In this document: positions 52,525-61,037 of the stretch, piece by piece
How positions within the stretch are numbered: position 1 is the stretch's first letter
Layout of the letters: each line of letters begins with the position of its first letter
Assembly (NCBI GenBank): GCA_028293725.1
Contig: JAQGOE010000070.1
Span: 1-64,000 of the forward strand
Source: Gammaproteobacteria bacterium
GTDB lineage: Bacteria > Pseudomonadota > Gammaproteobacteria > Steroidobacterales > Steroidobacteraceae
Direction of reading: 5' to 3'
Length of the DNA: 64,000 nucleotides
The notes under the pieces: model-generated
Seen by the model: the letters and a program-made list of their open reading frames with translations, nothing else
The model's database searches: none
Told to the model about the DNA's origin: nothing
Position numbers and translations under genes: made by a program

Positions 52525-53850
52525 ATGCGCGCCGGGTCGTTGGGAGCGGAAATCGATATTGGGACGCTGATGGACGCGGGCCGCATGTCCGGTTTGCAAA
52601 GGAGGGTCATCGCGCTGTGTTGCACGGCCACCTTTCTGGACGGCTACGATACTCAAGCGCTGGGACTGGCCGTCCCGCTCATGTCGGAGTCGTGGGGTCT
52701 GCCACCCAGCGCATTTGCGGCCGCGCTCTCCGGCTCGCTCGTCGGACTGGCGCTAGGTGCGATACTCCTGGGACCCCTCGGGGATCGTTTCGGGCGGCGG
52801 CCAACCCTCATTGCCATGATGATTGTCGTCGGGCTGTCCACCTTCGGTGCCGCGCTCGCGGCGAACCCACTGACCCTGACGTTCTGGCGGGTCTTGACCG
52901 GCCTGGGGCTTGGCGGGTCCGTGCCGATTGCGACGGCAATGACCGCGGAATACGCACCGACGCGGCGGCGTGCGGCGCTCGTCGCGTTCATGATCGCGTG
53001 TATGGCCTTGGGCTCGTTTGCTGCCGGAATCATCGCTCCCTTGCTGAGTAACGAGTGGGGCTGGCGCGGGATTTTCATCGTTGGTGCGGTGTTGCCTCTG
53101 GCGATGGCCGCCGCGCTCTGGATGGGATTGCCGGAGTCGCTGCGTTTTCTTGTTGCGCGCGGTGGCGACGTAAGAGAGATCGCCAACCAGGTCGGGCGTA
53201 TCGCTCCACAGTGGGCCAACAGCATGCCGACCATCCCCGCAGCAGCGCATACCGTTCGTGCTTCGGTGAGCGCGTTGTTCGGACCGGCCTACAAGATGCG
53301 CACCATCCTGGTGTGGGTCATCTTTTGGTTCAATCTCTTCGTGATTTACTCGCTCATCAGTTGGGTGCCGAGCCTGCTGCGCTCGGCCGGATGGAGTCAT
53401 GACACGGCACAGCGCGCGAGCGGCTTGGTCGCCCTCGGAGGAATCGCGGGCGGTCTGTTCGTCGCCTGGATCGCAGATCGTGGCTATGCAATCGCCGCTC
53501 TGTTCACCGCATATGCCGGGACCGCGCTGTTGCTCGTGTTGTTCGTAGTCGGGCCCGGAAGCGTCGCTGCCTGGATTGTTCTATTGCTACTGGTTGGCGC
53601 GGGCGCCGTGGGCGGCCAGATGGCAGCCGGCTCCATCGCTGCGGCGTACTACTATCCACCGGAACTACGTTCGACCGCCGTAGGTTGGTTCAATGGAGTC
53701 GGCCGGATCGGTGCCATCGTTGGGCCACTGGCGCTCGCAGCCCTGATGAACGCAGGTTGGACCAGCGGCCCCATCCTGGGGATCCTCGCCGTGCCGATGC
53801 TGATTTGCGCCGGAGGAGTATTGCTGCTTCCGTGGGCGCTTCGATCTTGA
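52525..53850 (+). CDS. MFS aromatic-acid:H+ symporter (AAHS, PcaK/VanK-like)
   Basis: This 441-residue inner-membrane transporter has 12 helices. The AAHS signature is DGYDTQALGLAVPLM in helix 1, followed by LGPLGDRFGRRPTLI in loop 2-3. LGLGGSVPIATAMTAEYAP near helix 4 and the RRR stretch fit PcaK and VanK. ATG 52525 is 2 bp after the quinohaemoprotein stop; an upstream TTG is only a frame extension. The transporter completes a likely operon of Rieske demethylase, dehydrogenase and importer for a methoxylated aromatic acid. Confidence 0.9.
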   Translation: MRAGSLGAEIDIGTLMDAGRMSGLQRRVIALCCTATFLDGYDTQALGLAVPLMSESWGLPPSAFAAALSGSLVGLALGAILLGPLGDRFGRRPTLIAMMIVVGLSTFGAALAANPLTLTFWRVLTGLGLGGSVPIATAMTAEYAPTRRRAALVAFMIACMALGSFAAGIIAPLLSNEWGWRGIFIVGAVLPLAMAAALWMGLPESLRFLVARGGDVREIANQVGRIAPQWANSMPTIPAAAHTVRASVSALFGPAYKMRTILVWVIFWFNLFVIYSLISWVPSLLRSAGWSHDTAQRASGLVALGGIAGGLFVAWIADRGYAIAALFTAYAGTALLLVLFVVGPGSVAAWIVLLLLVGAGAVGGQMAAGSIAAAYYYPPELRSTAVGWFNGVGRIGAIVGPLALAALMNAGWTSGPILGILAVPMLICAGGVLLLPWALRS

Positions 53851-53969
53851 GCTGACCAAGCGCTGCAACCGCCTTGGCGAATTCCTACGTCCCGTCTACG
53901 ATGCGTCTGCGTCCGCAATCTAATAACAGCGCGCCAAATGGGTTCCCTGCGGGGACCGAGGAACACACC

Positions 53970-55703
53970 ATGAAAAGCCGCCCGATGAACCGAAGAGAAG
54001 TCCTGGCAATGACTGGTGCGGGCCTCGCGACTGCCCTCAGCGCACGTCGTCTTTGGGCGCAGAACATGGCGGCCTCGGGCTATGCCGAACCGGATGCGGT
54101 GGTTTTCAATGCAAAGGTCTATACCGTGGAGCCCGGCGCGCCGCGTGCCGAGGCATTTGCTGTGAAGGGAGGCCGATTCCTCGCCGTGGGATCCAGTGAG
54201 GACGTGCGCAAGCTCATCGGCAAACGCACCCAGACGTTCGATGCGCAGCAAATGACGGTCGTCCCGGGCTTCATCGACTGCCACAACCACGCCGTGGGCG
54301 ACGAGCTGTTGTATGAGGTCATCGTCGGAAACCCGTTCGAGGTCGAAATCGTCACTCTCGGCAGCATCATCGACAAACTGAGCGCCAAGGCGCGCCAAAC
54401 CCCGCCCGGATACTGGGTCGAAGGCTTCTTTTTCGACGACACCAAGGTCAAGGACAAACGGCAGCTCAACGTCCATGATCTGGACAAGGTGTCGGGCGAT
54501 CACCCTGTCGCCGTTCACCATCGCGGCGGCCACACGACGTATTACAACAGCAAGGCGTTGCAGATGGCCGGCATCACCCCTTCCACGCCGAACCCACCCG
54601 GTGGGACCTTCGATCGCGATGAGACGGGTGCCCTGAACGGTCGAGTCACTGACCGCGCAGAAGTCGTCTTCGAGAAGGTCGGCAAGCGACCGGAGTACAC
54701 GGCGGCGGAGAGGTTACAACGCGGCCGCGCAGCCATGGCCCACATCTCCAAACAGTTCGTCCGCTACGGGCTGACGAGCGTGCACCACGAACACTTCGAT
54801 GGTCCGGATGCTCTGCGTGGCATTGAAGCCATCCGCGCCCAGGGACAACTGCTGCACAGGGTCTTTTTCGCCGTAACCGGCCATCAGCTGGAGGACCTGA
54901 TCGAATCAGGTGTTCAGACCGGCCTCGGCGATGAGTGGCTAAGGATCGGAGGCACGGTCGAGCACACAGCGGACGGCTCCTTCTCCGAACGAACTATGGC
55001 CCTGAGCATCCCGTATCCAGGAATGGCCTCCGGATACAAGGGCAACGTCACAGAAACACAGGAAGTCATCGATGCCTGGGTCCTGCGCATGCATCGCGCC
55101 GGAATCCAAGTGAATTGCCACGCAAACGGAGACGTCGCGATCGACGAGGTCCTGACAGCCCTGGAACGCGCGCAGAAGGCCTTCCCCGTCGCGGACACGC
55201 GCCCGCAGATTACCCACTGCACGTTGGTCAACGACTCCCTCATCAAGCGCATCAAAGCCCTCGGCGTCGTCCCGGCGCCGTTCACGACCTACGCCTACTA
55301 CAACAGCGACAAGTTCCATTTCTACGGCGAAGAGCTGATGAAGCGATCCATGGCCTACCGCTCCTTCATTGACGCCGGCATCATCGCCGCGGCCGGCTCC
55401 GACTTCCCCCCGGGCCCCTTCGCACCGTTGATGGGCATGCAGGGCATGGTCACACGGACGGGTTGGAACGGCGAGACGTGGGGACCCGAACAGCGTGTGA
55501 CCGTCGCGGAGGCCCTCCAGATCAACACCCTAAATGGCGCCTATGCTTCACATGAGGAGCACATCAAGGGCTCGATCTCAGTGGGCAAGCTCGCTGACTA
55601 CGTAGTGCTCTCCGAAGACCTGCATATCGTGGCGCACGATAAGATCAAGGACATCAAGGTCGTGCGGACCGTCACCGGTGGAAACACCGTCTATCAGGCC
55701 TAG
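53970..55703 (+). CDS. Tat-exported amidohydrolase (YtcJ-like)
   Basis: This 577-residue metal hydrolase of the amidohydrolase 3 (YtcJ) group has a twin-arginine signal (MNRREVLAMTGAG, residues 6-18, cleavage near LWA-QNM). The metal-binding HxH is in DCHNHAVGDE, and further ligands lie in VHHRGGHTTYYNSKAL, INCHANGD-like VNCHANGD, and AAGSDFPPGPFAPL. The start at 53970 follows GAGGAA and gives the Tat signal directly; the frame from 53874 is only an extension. Its physiological substrate is unknown; members have been linked to formamide or cyclic amide hydrolysis. It follows the MFS gene by 119 bp. Confidence 0.88.
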   Translation: MKSRPMNRREVLAMTGAGLATALSARRLWAQNMAASGYAEPDAVVFNAKVYTVEPGAPRAEAFAVKGGRFLAVGSSEDVRKLIGKRTQTFDAQQMTVVPGFIDCHNHAVGDELLYEVIVGNPFEVEIVTLGSIIDKLSAKARQTPPGYWVEGFFFDDTKVKDKRQLNVHDLDKVSGDHPVAVHHRGGHTTYYNSKALQMAGITPSTPNPPGGTFDRDETGALNGRVTDRAEVVFEKVGKRPEYTAAERLQRGRAAMAHISKQFVRYGLTSVHHEHFDGPDALRGIEAIRAQGQLLHRVFFAVTGHQLEDLIESGVQTGLGDEWLRIGGTVEHTADGSFSERTMALSIPYPGMASGYKGNVTETQEVIDAWVLRMHRAGIQVNCHANGDVAIDEVLTALERAQKAFPVADTRPQITHCTLVNDSLIKRIKALGVVPAPFTTYAYYNSDKFHFYGEELMKRSMAYRSFIDAGIIAAAGSDFPPGPFAPLMGMQGMVTRTGWNGETWGPEQRVTVAEALQINTLNGAYASHEEHIKGSISVGKLADYVVLSEDLHIVAHDKIKDIKVVRTVTGGNTVYQA

Positions 55704-55778
55704 TCAATTGCGCATTTGCGTGGTGAGACTGCTGTCGTTCGCGCACGTGTGGGCAAACCGGCGAGCAAGAGAAATTTC

Positions 55779-57284
55779 CTATTCAGTCGTGTTGAAGCGG
55801 AAAAATGCCCGTATGCGTTGCAATAGCTGGCTGCTGGAGTCCACGCGTTCCGTGGCTCGCACCGCCACGGATCGATTCAGCAGATCCAGGCCACGGCGCG
55901 CGGATTTGTCGAAGGCGGCGGCCAGATCCGCGTTGACTGCCAGCAGAGGAGCTATCGCATCGCGTGAAAGATGATGGATGCAGCAGTGCGTTCGGGCTCG
56001 CGCTGTCGCGGCATGCGGCGAGCCGGTAAGCAGGCAGATTTCGCCAACGTAGTCGCCCGCCCCGAGATTACCCAGGTGCATCGAAACTTCGCCACTCGTC
56101 TGCATAACCTCCAGAATGCCCGCAGCGACAATATACAGTGTCGCGTCCGAACTTCCCTGTTTGAAAAGAAACTCGGCGGGTTCGAGCAGGCGAGTCACGA
56201 CGTGTTGCGCCAGGTCCTCGAGCTGCGCCCGTGGCAGACACTCGAACAACATGAGCTCACTGAGAATCTGCCGGGTCGGTAGAATCACGTGCACACTATT
56301 GTCGTCGGGCTGGCCGCTGCGCGTTCGGCCACGGCTGAGCAGGCGGGCGTGGTGGAGTTGCCTGCGGGCGTGGCGGAGCAGGAGGCTCTTTGCCGTTGCG
56401 ACGAATTGGCTGTCCGGGACGGAAAATGAGATCGTATAACTGTTCCAGCGCGGACCCATCTGGGTCAGCGTCACACTCGGCGCTGGAGTTTCCAGGATGG
56501 GCGGGCACAGCAGCGTCGCCTCCTGAAGAACCTCTATAACGCGTTCCGGGTCGTCACGAGCCGGGCACCACAGCTGTGCTGAGACCGCCCGGTCGCGGTT
56601 CGGCACGCTCCTGTTGATGATTTCCAGTTTTGCGACGACGCTGTTAGGCACGATCGCGATATCCGCACCATCCGTCTGAATGCGGATCGAGCGCCAGTTC
56701 ATCTCGACGACCTGTCCCTCGATGTTGTTGCCGAGAGAGACGCGGTCGCCTACCTGAAACGGCGCTTCGATGTCGACGGCGATGCCCGAGAAGACGTCCG
56801 CCAGGGTGTTCTGCAGTGCAAGACCGAGCACGATGGCCACGATACCCGAGGTCGCGACGAGCCCTCCGACAGGTATCGCAAGGACTGATTTGAGCACCGT
56901 CAGGCCGGCTCCAACATATATCGCAGCCGCGGCGAGATCGATGAACAGCCTGGCCTCACGCGATTTCCGATCGTGGTGGAGCGCAAAATACAGAACGGCG
57001 ACTATCACGCGGGCGCTCAATATCCACCACGTCACCGCAAACGCGCGCAGCCACATTGCGGGCGCATCCAGTGACCCTATGGCGGGCAGCGCGATCGGCG
57101 TTATGTGATGCTCATAGAGCACTACGCCCGCCGCAACCAGGCATACAACGTCAAAAGGCATCCGCGCGCGCTGCGGCAGCTTGCGTAGGCCGAGAATGAC
57201 CGCGATGGTGATTCCGAAGATTCCGGCGGAGACGAGTATCGAGATCATCTGAACTGTTGGTTGGGTACGGATTGGGGCCTGCAT
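55779..57284 (-). CDS. MscS-family channel with C-terminal cyclic-nucleotide-binding domain
   Basis: This inner-membrane protein of about 501 residues has four or five N-terminal helices, then an MscS pore and beta domain: GLVATSGIVAIVLGLALQNTLADVFSGIAV, PFQVGDRVSLGNNIEGQVVEMNWRSIRIQTDGADI. A cNMP-binding fold follows (LFKQGSSDATLYIVAAGILEV, LGAGDYVGEICLLTGSPHAATARA). Such bCNG-type channels respond to cyclic nucleotides more than to membrane tension. The start is uncertain: ATG 57284, GTG 57344 and ATG 57248 are all possible. It is divergent from the frameshifted gene at 57388. Confidence 0.87.
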   Translation of the reverse strand: MQAPIRTQPTVQMISILVSAGIFGITIAVILGLRKLPQRARMPFDVVCLVAAGVVLYEHHITPIALPAIGSLDAPAMWLRAFAVTWWILSARVIVAVLYFALHHDRKSREARLFIDLAAAAIYVGAGLTVLKSVLAIPVGGLVATSGIVAIVLGLALQNTLADVFSGIAVDIEAPFQVGDRVSLGNNIEGQVVEMNWRSIRIQTDGADIAIVPNSVVAKLEIINRSVPNRDRAVSAQLWCPARDDPERVIEVLQEATLLCPPILETPAPSVTLTQMGPRWNSYTISFSVPDSQFVATAKSLLLRHARRQLHHARLLSRGRTRSGQPDDNSVHVILPTRQILSELMLFECLPRAQLEDLAQHVVTRLLEPAEFLFKQGSSDATLYIVAAGILEVMQTSGEVSMHLGNLGAGDYVGEICLLTGSPHAATARARTHCCIHHLSRDAIAPLLAVNADLAAAFDKSARRGLDLLNRSVAVRATERVDSSSQLLQRIRAFFRFNTTE

Positions 57285-57387
57285 TCTACTGCCTGGGGTC
57301 TCCTCGTTTGCCCCCCATTCAGGGGATATGTCGACCCGCCCCACACCCGTAAGACTTAGTTACGAAGTACTGAAAGGAAAACGCCCC

Positions 57388-57716
57388 ATGCGAATTTCAA
57401 ACCAAGGGCTACTCGCAGCCATGGTGCTATCACTGTGCTTGGGTGCGACGATCGCAGCAGAGGCCGTCAACCCAGACAAGCTGCCCAGAAGGTGAAGGCC
57501 AAAGTGTATGTCAGGGAGGAGCCCATGCTGTCGGTTGACCTCCTGGATCCCTATGGAAACACACTTGGAACGGTTCTGGTTAGGAAGCCGCAATCTCGTC
57601 GCGTTCTCCTCAATGGCAAGGAGGTGGACGCCTTCGACTTGCATCGCAATGAAGTGGTCACCGTCTGGGTTCCGCAAGCGATGTTCGATACTCAGCCCGC
57701 GGCCGCCGGTCACTAA
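57388..57716 (+). pseudogene. Frameshifted small secreted protein
   Basis: An ATG at 57388 follows AAAGGAAA by 8 nt and opens a good signal peptide (MRISNQGLLAAMVLSLCLGA, cleavage near AAA). That frame stops at a TGA at 57493. A second frame through 57716 continues with a folded-looking sequence (KVYVREEPMLSVDLLDPYG, RVLLNGKEVDAFDLHRNEV). One indel between about 57435 and 57495 would join them into a protein of about 110 residues. I do not recognise the family. It is either a decayed gene or a sequencing error. Confidence 0.6.
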
Positions 57717-57723
57717 AGCTGTG

Positions 57724-57999
57724 ATGTCGCTGAGCCAGTCATGGCCCCCGCTGGTTCTCGGATTGCTCACGACTGTGGTCATGGGACTGTTTGTAGTGAT
57801 GCTAGCGACCGTAGTCATGAGCCACCGCGCGCGCCTCCGGGCCAGTATGCCTGTCGGTTCACTGGTGCTGGAATTGATCTGGAGCGTGATCCCCTGGCTG
57901 ATGCTGCTCGGGGCGGTGACTCCGGCCGTCATCGGGATCATGCGCGACTCCAGAGCTCCACCCATACAGGCGCGTGTGTTCGCGACGGGTGACAATTGA
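57724..57999 (+). CDS. Small two-helix membrane protein, COX2 N-terminus-like
   Basis: This 91-residue protein (ATG 57724, or GTG 57721) has two hydrophobic helices: WPPLVLGLLTTVVMGLFVVML and LVLELIWSVIPWLMLLGAV. The motif ELIWSVIPWLMLL matches the second transmembrane segment of cytochrome c oxidase subunit II (usually E-x-x-W-T-x-x-P), but the CuA domain is missing. It lies 7 bp after the frameshifted gene and before a truncated outer-membrane protein gene. It could be a remnant of coxB or a small oxidase-related membrane protein. Confidence in expression is moderate. Confidence 0.55.
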   Translation: MSLSQSWPPLVLGLLTTVVMGLFVVMLATVVMSHRARLRASMPVGSLVLELIWSVIPWLMLLGAVTPAVIGIMRDSRAPPIQARVFATGDN

Positions 58000-58030
58000 C
58001 GCCGGCGCAAGTTGGCAGCTGCGCTATCGA

Positions 58031-58600
58031 ATGAAGGTTCTCGGCGCGAAAGCCCGGCGCCGCACAGCACTGGCTGGCATCGCCATAGTGCTCTGTGCTT
58101 GCCTCACGCACCCTGCATTTTCTCAAACTCCTTCGCCGCTACAGGAATGGCAGTACTCGCGGGGCTGGGTCCTACTGAACCTCTTCGAGCTGGATGAACC
58201 CGAGAGGCTGATCTTTACCGGTGTGGCGGCCGAGCGCGGCCCTTTATATGAGGGCGCGTCTTCATACCGTACGCGCGGCGGTCCTGTGTTGGAATTCCGC
58301 TATCGCGATGTCGCCTTCGCCTCGGTGGGGGAGGGCGTGGGCGTCAATGTTCTGCGCGGCCGGAACTATCTGGCGGGGGTGTCGCTGGGCTACGACCTCG
58401 GGCGGCATGTTTCAGACGATTCGGTACGCCTGCGCGGCCTCGACAATATTTCGGGCGCGCCCGTGATCAAACTCTTTGGTTCATACGCGATCTCCCGGGA
58501 ATTCCCGCTCGTGCTGCGCTTTGATATGCGCAAGTTCGTGGGCGGCGCGGCAGGTATGGCGGTTTCAGCGTCACCCGGATTCTCAGTCGTCGCTGGATGA
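58031..58600 (+). pseudogene. C-terminally truncated MipA/OmpV-family outer-membrane protein
   Basis: From ATG 58031 there is a signal peptide (ALAGIAIVLCACLTHPAFS) and the MipA/OmpV start: AERGPLYEGASSYRTRGGPVLEFRYRDVAFASVGEGVGVNVLRG (residues about 70-115), then AGVSLGYDLGR and RLRGLDNISGAPVIKLFG. The family usually has 240-280 residues and a full barrel. Here the sequence leaves the family pattern after FVGGAAGMA and stops at about 189 residues, directly against an AraC fragment on the other strand. A deletion or rearrangement at about 58560 is the simplest reading. Confidence 0.65.
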
Positions 58601-58798
58601 TAAACATGGACGCCGCCGTGAATCGCCTTTCCGGCAGCGCGCGCGACGCCAAGCCGCGGGCGTGGCACCCGTGTGCTTTCTGAATTGATGGCACAAGTGC
58701 GGCTGATCGTTGAAACCGCACTTTAGCGCGATCTGACTCAAGGGCGTGCTGCTTTCGATCATGAGCTGCGAGCGTCCCCATGAGGCGGGGCGGAACAT
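58583..58798 (-). pseudogene. AraC-family regulator fragment (C-terminal HTH)
   Basis: The 71 codons hold the second HTH of an AraC/XylS regulator: LMIESSTPLSQIALKCGF, then DQPHLCHQFRKHTGATPAAWRRA. The upstream HTH and the N-terminal sensor domain are missing; traces continue in another frame near 58800-58850. It abuts the truncated MipA gene and is not expected to function. Confidence 0.65.
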
Positions 58799-59076
58799 CT
58801 CGAGCCTGACCCAGGCTCAAGCCGCCCAGCTCGGTCTGGGCCAGGCACGATTCCAGCTAGCACCGCAGGGGCTTAACCAGAGTTATTGACGTTTCATGGA
58901 CGCGTCGTCTTACTGTAGCGCCACTGGAGGCTTGGATGGCTTCCGGAAAAGCGCTGCTGCTGGTCTCGCGCTGCGCCGCTGGCAGCAACATCACATTCGG
59001 TGAGTGTCCGACCGCCGCCGGGCTACTGGCGCCTCATCGCCTATCAACGCGACATCCGCCAACCCGGAGAGTTCGA
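58601..59076. other. Decayed region between MipA fragment and lipoprotein gene
   Basis: Apart from the AraC fragment nothing intact is seen. Frames are short and broken. A GGAGAG ribosome-binding site at the right end belongs to the lipoprotein gene. Confidence 0.6.
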
Positions 59077-60108
59077 ATGCAGCGACTTGAACCCATTATC
59101 CTCATTACGGCGATGCTGATCGCCTGCGTCGGCTGTGGCCAGACAGCGACGCCGGCGGGATCAACCACCACGCAACCGGGATCAACCACCACACAACCGG
59201 GATCGACCACCACACAACCGGGATCGACCACGACGCCAGCGGCATCAGCCGTGATGGCGGCGGGATCAACCAAGATCGATGACACCGATCAATCCATCAT
59301 CTATAGCAAGGGCAATAAATCGACTCAGGATTGGTACTATTTCCAGTCAGCGCAGGAGGATTACCTGCAGGATGAGCACTCGAGTAATTTTATTCGAAGC
59401 GGAGGAGCTATCACCGGGAGCGGAGCCGTGGTCAACTTCAACGGTACCGGCATAACCTGGATCGGAAAGAAGGGGCCTCAGTACGGAATAGCCTCTTACT
59501 CTATCGATGGCGGCCCATCTCAGACAGTGGACAACTACAACTCCACGAAAATCAACCAGAACCCAGACGTAACTGTTTCCGGTCTTTCTGCGGATTCACA
59601 TGTTTTATCGATTTCGCTCCTCGATCAAAAGAATGCCGCGTCCGTTGACTACTGGCAGACCATTGACGGCTTCAATGTCAATGGCTCACCCTTGACTGCC
59701 TCCCAAGGAGTCTCGGCAGGGTTCAACTCGGCCGAACTCAAATTTACGGGAACATGGGGAGGCGGATTGGTCAGTGATGGATCGGATCTTTCGGGCGGTC
59801 ACTATTGGTCAAAAGAGACCAACGCGAGCATCTCATGGACGTTCGTCGGAAGCCTGATCGAAGTTTTTGGCCGACCGGACTATGAAGACGGCTACATGGA
59901 CGTCTACATTGACACGGACCCTCACCCCGTAGCTTCAGTCAACGGCCATTGGGGCTCTGCCGACGACGATACACTCAACTCCTACATGCTTTTTGCGAGG
60001 AAACTCACTCCGGGCCAGCACACAATCAAGCTTGTCGTGGCGGGAAGGCACGATAACAGCGCCAGAGATAACTACGTGCAAATAGACGAGCTCATCGCCT
60101 TTCAATAG
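59077..60108 (+). CDS. Lipoprotein with GSTTTQP repeats and two beta-sandwich domains
   Basis: This 343-residue protein has a lipoprotein signal (lipobox LIAC, C17). A Thr/Pro-rich linker of four 7-residue repeats (GSTTTQP, residues 28-54) follows, then two related carbohydrate-binding-like beta-sandwich domains. The first is at about 75-205 (VNFNGTGITWIGKKGP, YSIDGGPSQTVDNYN), the second at about 215-343 (ISWTFVGSLIEVFGRPD, VYIDTDPHPVASVNG). I do not recognise a named family. The domains resemble ligand-binding jelly rolls of cell-surface glycan proteins. Base composition is more AT-rich than the neighbours, so it may be transferred. ATG 59077 follows GGAGAG. Confidence 0.75.
   Translation: MQRLEPIILITAMLIACVGCGQTATPAGSTTTQPGSTTTQPGSTTTQPGSTTTPAASAVMAAGSTKIDDTDQSIIYSKGNKSTQDWYYFQSAQEDYLQDEHSSNFIRSGGAITGSGAVVNFNGTGITWIGKKGPQYGIASYSIDGGPSQTVDNYNSTKINQNPDVTVSGLSADSHVLSISLLDQKNAASVDYWQTIDGFNVNGSPLTASQGVSAGFNSAELKFTGTWGGGLVSDGSDLSGGHYWSKETNASISWTFVGSLIEVFGRPDYEDGYMDVYIDTDPHPVASVNGHWGSADDDTLNSYMLFARKLTPGQHTIKLVVAGRHDNSARDNYVQIDELIAFQ
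59158..59238 (+). repeat. 21-bp tandem repeat, four copies
   Basis: Units of the form GGATC(A/G)ACCACCAC(A/G)CAACCG are repeated four times without spacer, the last copy diverged. They encode the GSTTTQP linker of the lipoprotein and could vary in copy number by slippage. Confidence 0.85.
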
Positions 60109-60164
60109 TGGGAAACCTGTTCTATCGCCGCTGGGCCAGGACAGCACGCTTACGGTGCTCTCCT

Positions 60165-60581
60165 TCACAGCTCGAGCACGCGAACATGTCCGGCGTTGCC
60201 ATACTCGATGATGGCCTCATCGCGCGTGGCGAGAATTAGCCCTTTCGTGCGTGCGGCAGCCATCAGGAAGCGGTCCGCTGGATCCCCGTGAGGCTCTCCT
60301 GGCAGAAGGGTGCTCTCCGTGGCAGTATCGGCGTCGAGAGGCAGGAGGCTGATGCCTGCCGGAGCAAGCGCGCCTCGCACCCAGTCTCGGAGTGGTGCGG
60401 AGAGCTGAATCCTGCCTTTGGCATGTTGGACACCGATTTCCCAGACCGAGATGGCCGAGATCCGCAGACCTTCTCCCTGGCGGGCTTGATCCAACTTCTT
60501 GACGCTTGCGTGAGGTAGCCGCTTAGCGTCTCCTTCCGCGTACCAGAGCCAGATATGGGTATCGAGGAGCAGGGCACTCAT
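60165..60581 (-). CDS. vapC: VapC-family PIN-domain toxin
   Basis: This 138-residue PIN RNase has acidic site residues D7 (LLLDTH), E48 (SVWEIG), D100 and D103 (HGDPADRFL) and D121. It is the likely toxin of a type II pair and cleaves RNA when free. The ATG at 60581 overlaps the antitoxin stop by 4 bp (ATGA), so it is translationally coupled. The pair should be repressed through the palindrome at 60880-60900. Confidence 0.9.
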   Translation of the reverse strand: MSALLLDTHIWLWYAEGDAKRLPHASVKKLDQARQGEGLRISAISVWEIGVQHAKGRIQLSAPLRDWVRGALAPAGISLLPLDADTATESTLLPGEPHGDPADRFLMAAARTKGLILATRDEAIIEYGNAGHVRVLEL

Positions 60582-60868
60582 TTTTTGCGGGACGGCTTGG
60601 CCGGGTGTCTTTTGCCGCTGTAAAGGTGATCTTCATCGCCGGACAATGCGCTCCACTCGACGCCGAGTGGCGCGATCACGTCCCCGACGATTCTCATCGT
60701 ACCTTTCATGTAGCCGAACAATGAGTCGGCGCCCGCGGGGACAGGCACAGGTGCCAGCTGCGCTACCGGCCGGCCATGCTTGGTAATGACAATCGGCTCG
60801 CGGGTTTTCTCCACCTGATCCATCAGCTTGAGACATTCCGCCTTGAATTGCGCGGCAGAGATATCCAT
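60578..60868 (-). CDS. Phd/YefM-family antitoxin
   Basis: This 96-residue antitoxin has the Phd N-terminal DNA-binding fold (MDISAAQFKAECLKLMDQV, TREPIVITKHGRPVAQLAP) and a flexible acidic/basic C-terminal part (ALSGDEDHLYSGKRH) that should wrap the toxin. The start at 60868 follows GGAG; the open frame to 61069 has no coding features. It neutralises the downstream PIN toxin and binds the operator in front of it. Confidence 0.9.
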   Translation of the reverse strand: MDISAAQFKAECLKLMDQVEKTREPIVITKHGRPVAQLAPVPVPAGADSLFGYMKGTMRIVGDVIAPLGVEWSALSGDEDHLYSGKRHPAKPSRKK

Positions 60869-60879
60869 GGAGTCTCCTA

Positions 60880-60900
60880 GTGACCAGAAATTATGGTCAC
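60880..60900. promoter_or_regulatory. Toxin-antitoxin operator palindrome
   Basis: GTGACCA and TGGTCAC form perfect 7-bp arms separated by 7 AT-rich bases (GAAATTA). The site is 12 bp upstream of the antitoxin start. It is the expected autoregulatory operator. Confidence 0.75.
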
Positions 60901-61037
60901 AATAATAATCTTGGGCCTCTTCCACGTCAATTGAACCGATGAAGTGTGTGCCCGGGCGGGGCTCGAGAAGATCAAAGACAGGCTGTCGGCCCCTCGAAAG
61001 TAGGGTTCGGCAACTTAGTTTGAGCTGTGGTGACCGC

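Noticed and set aside
59158..59238. Tandem repeat considered as a CRISPR array
   Set aside because: The units are contiguous without spacers and encode an in-frame protein linker.
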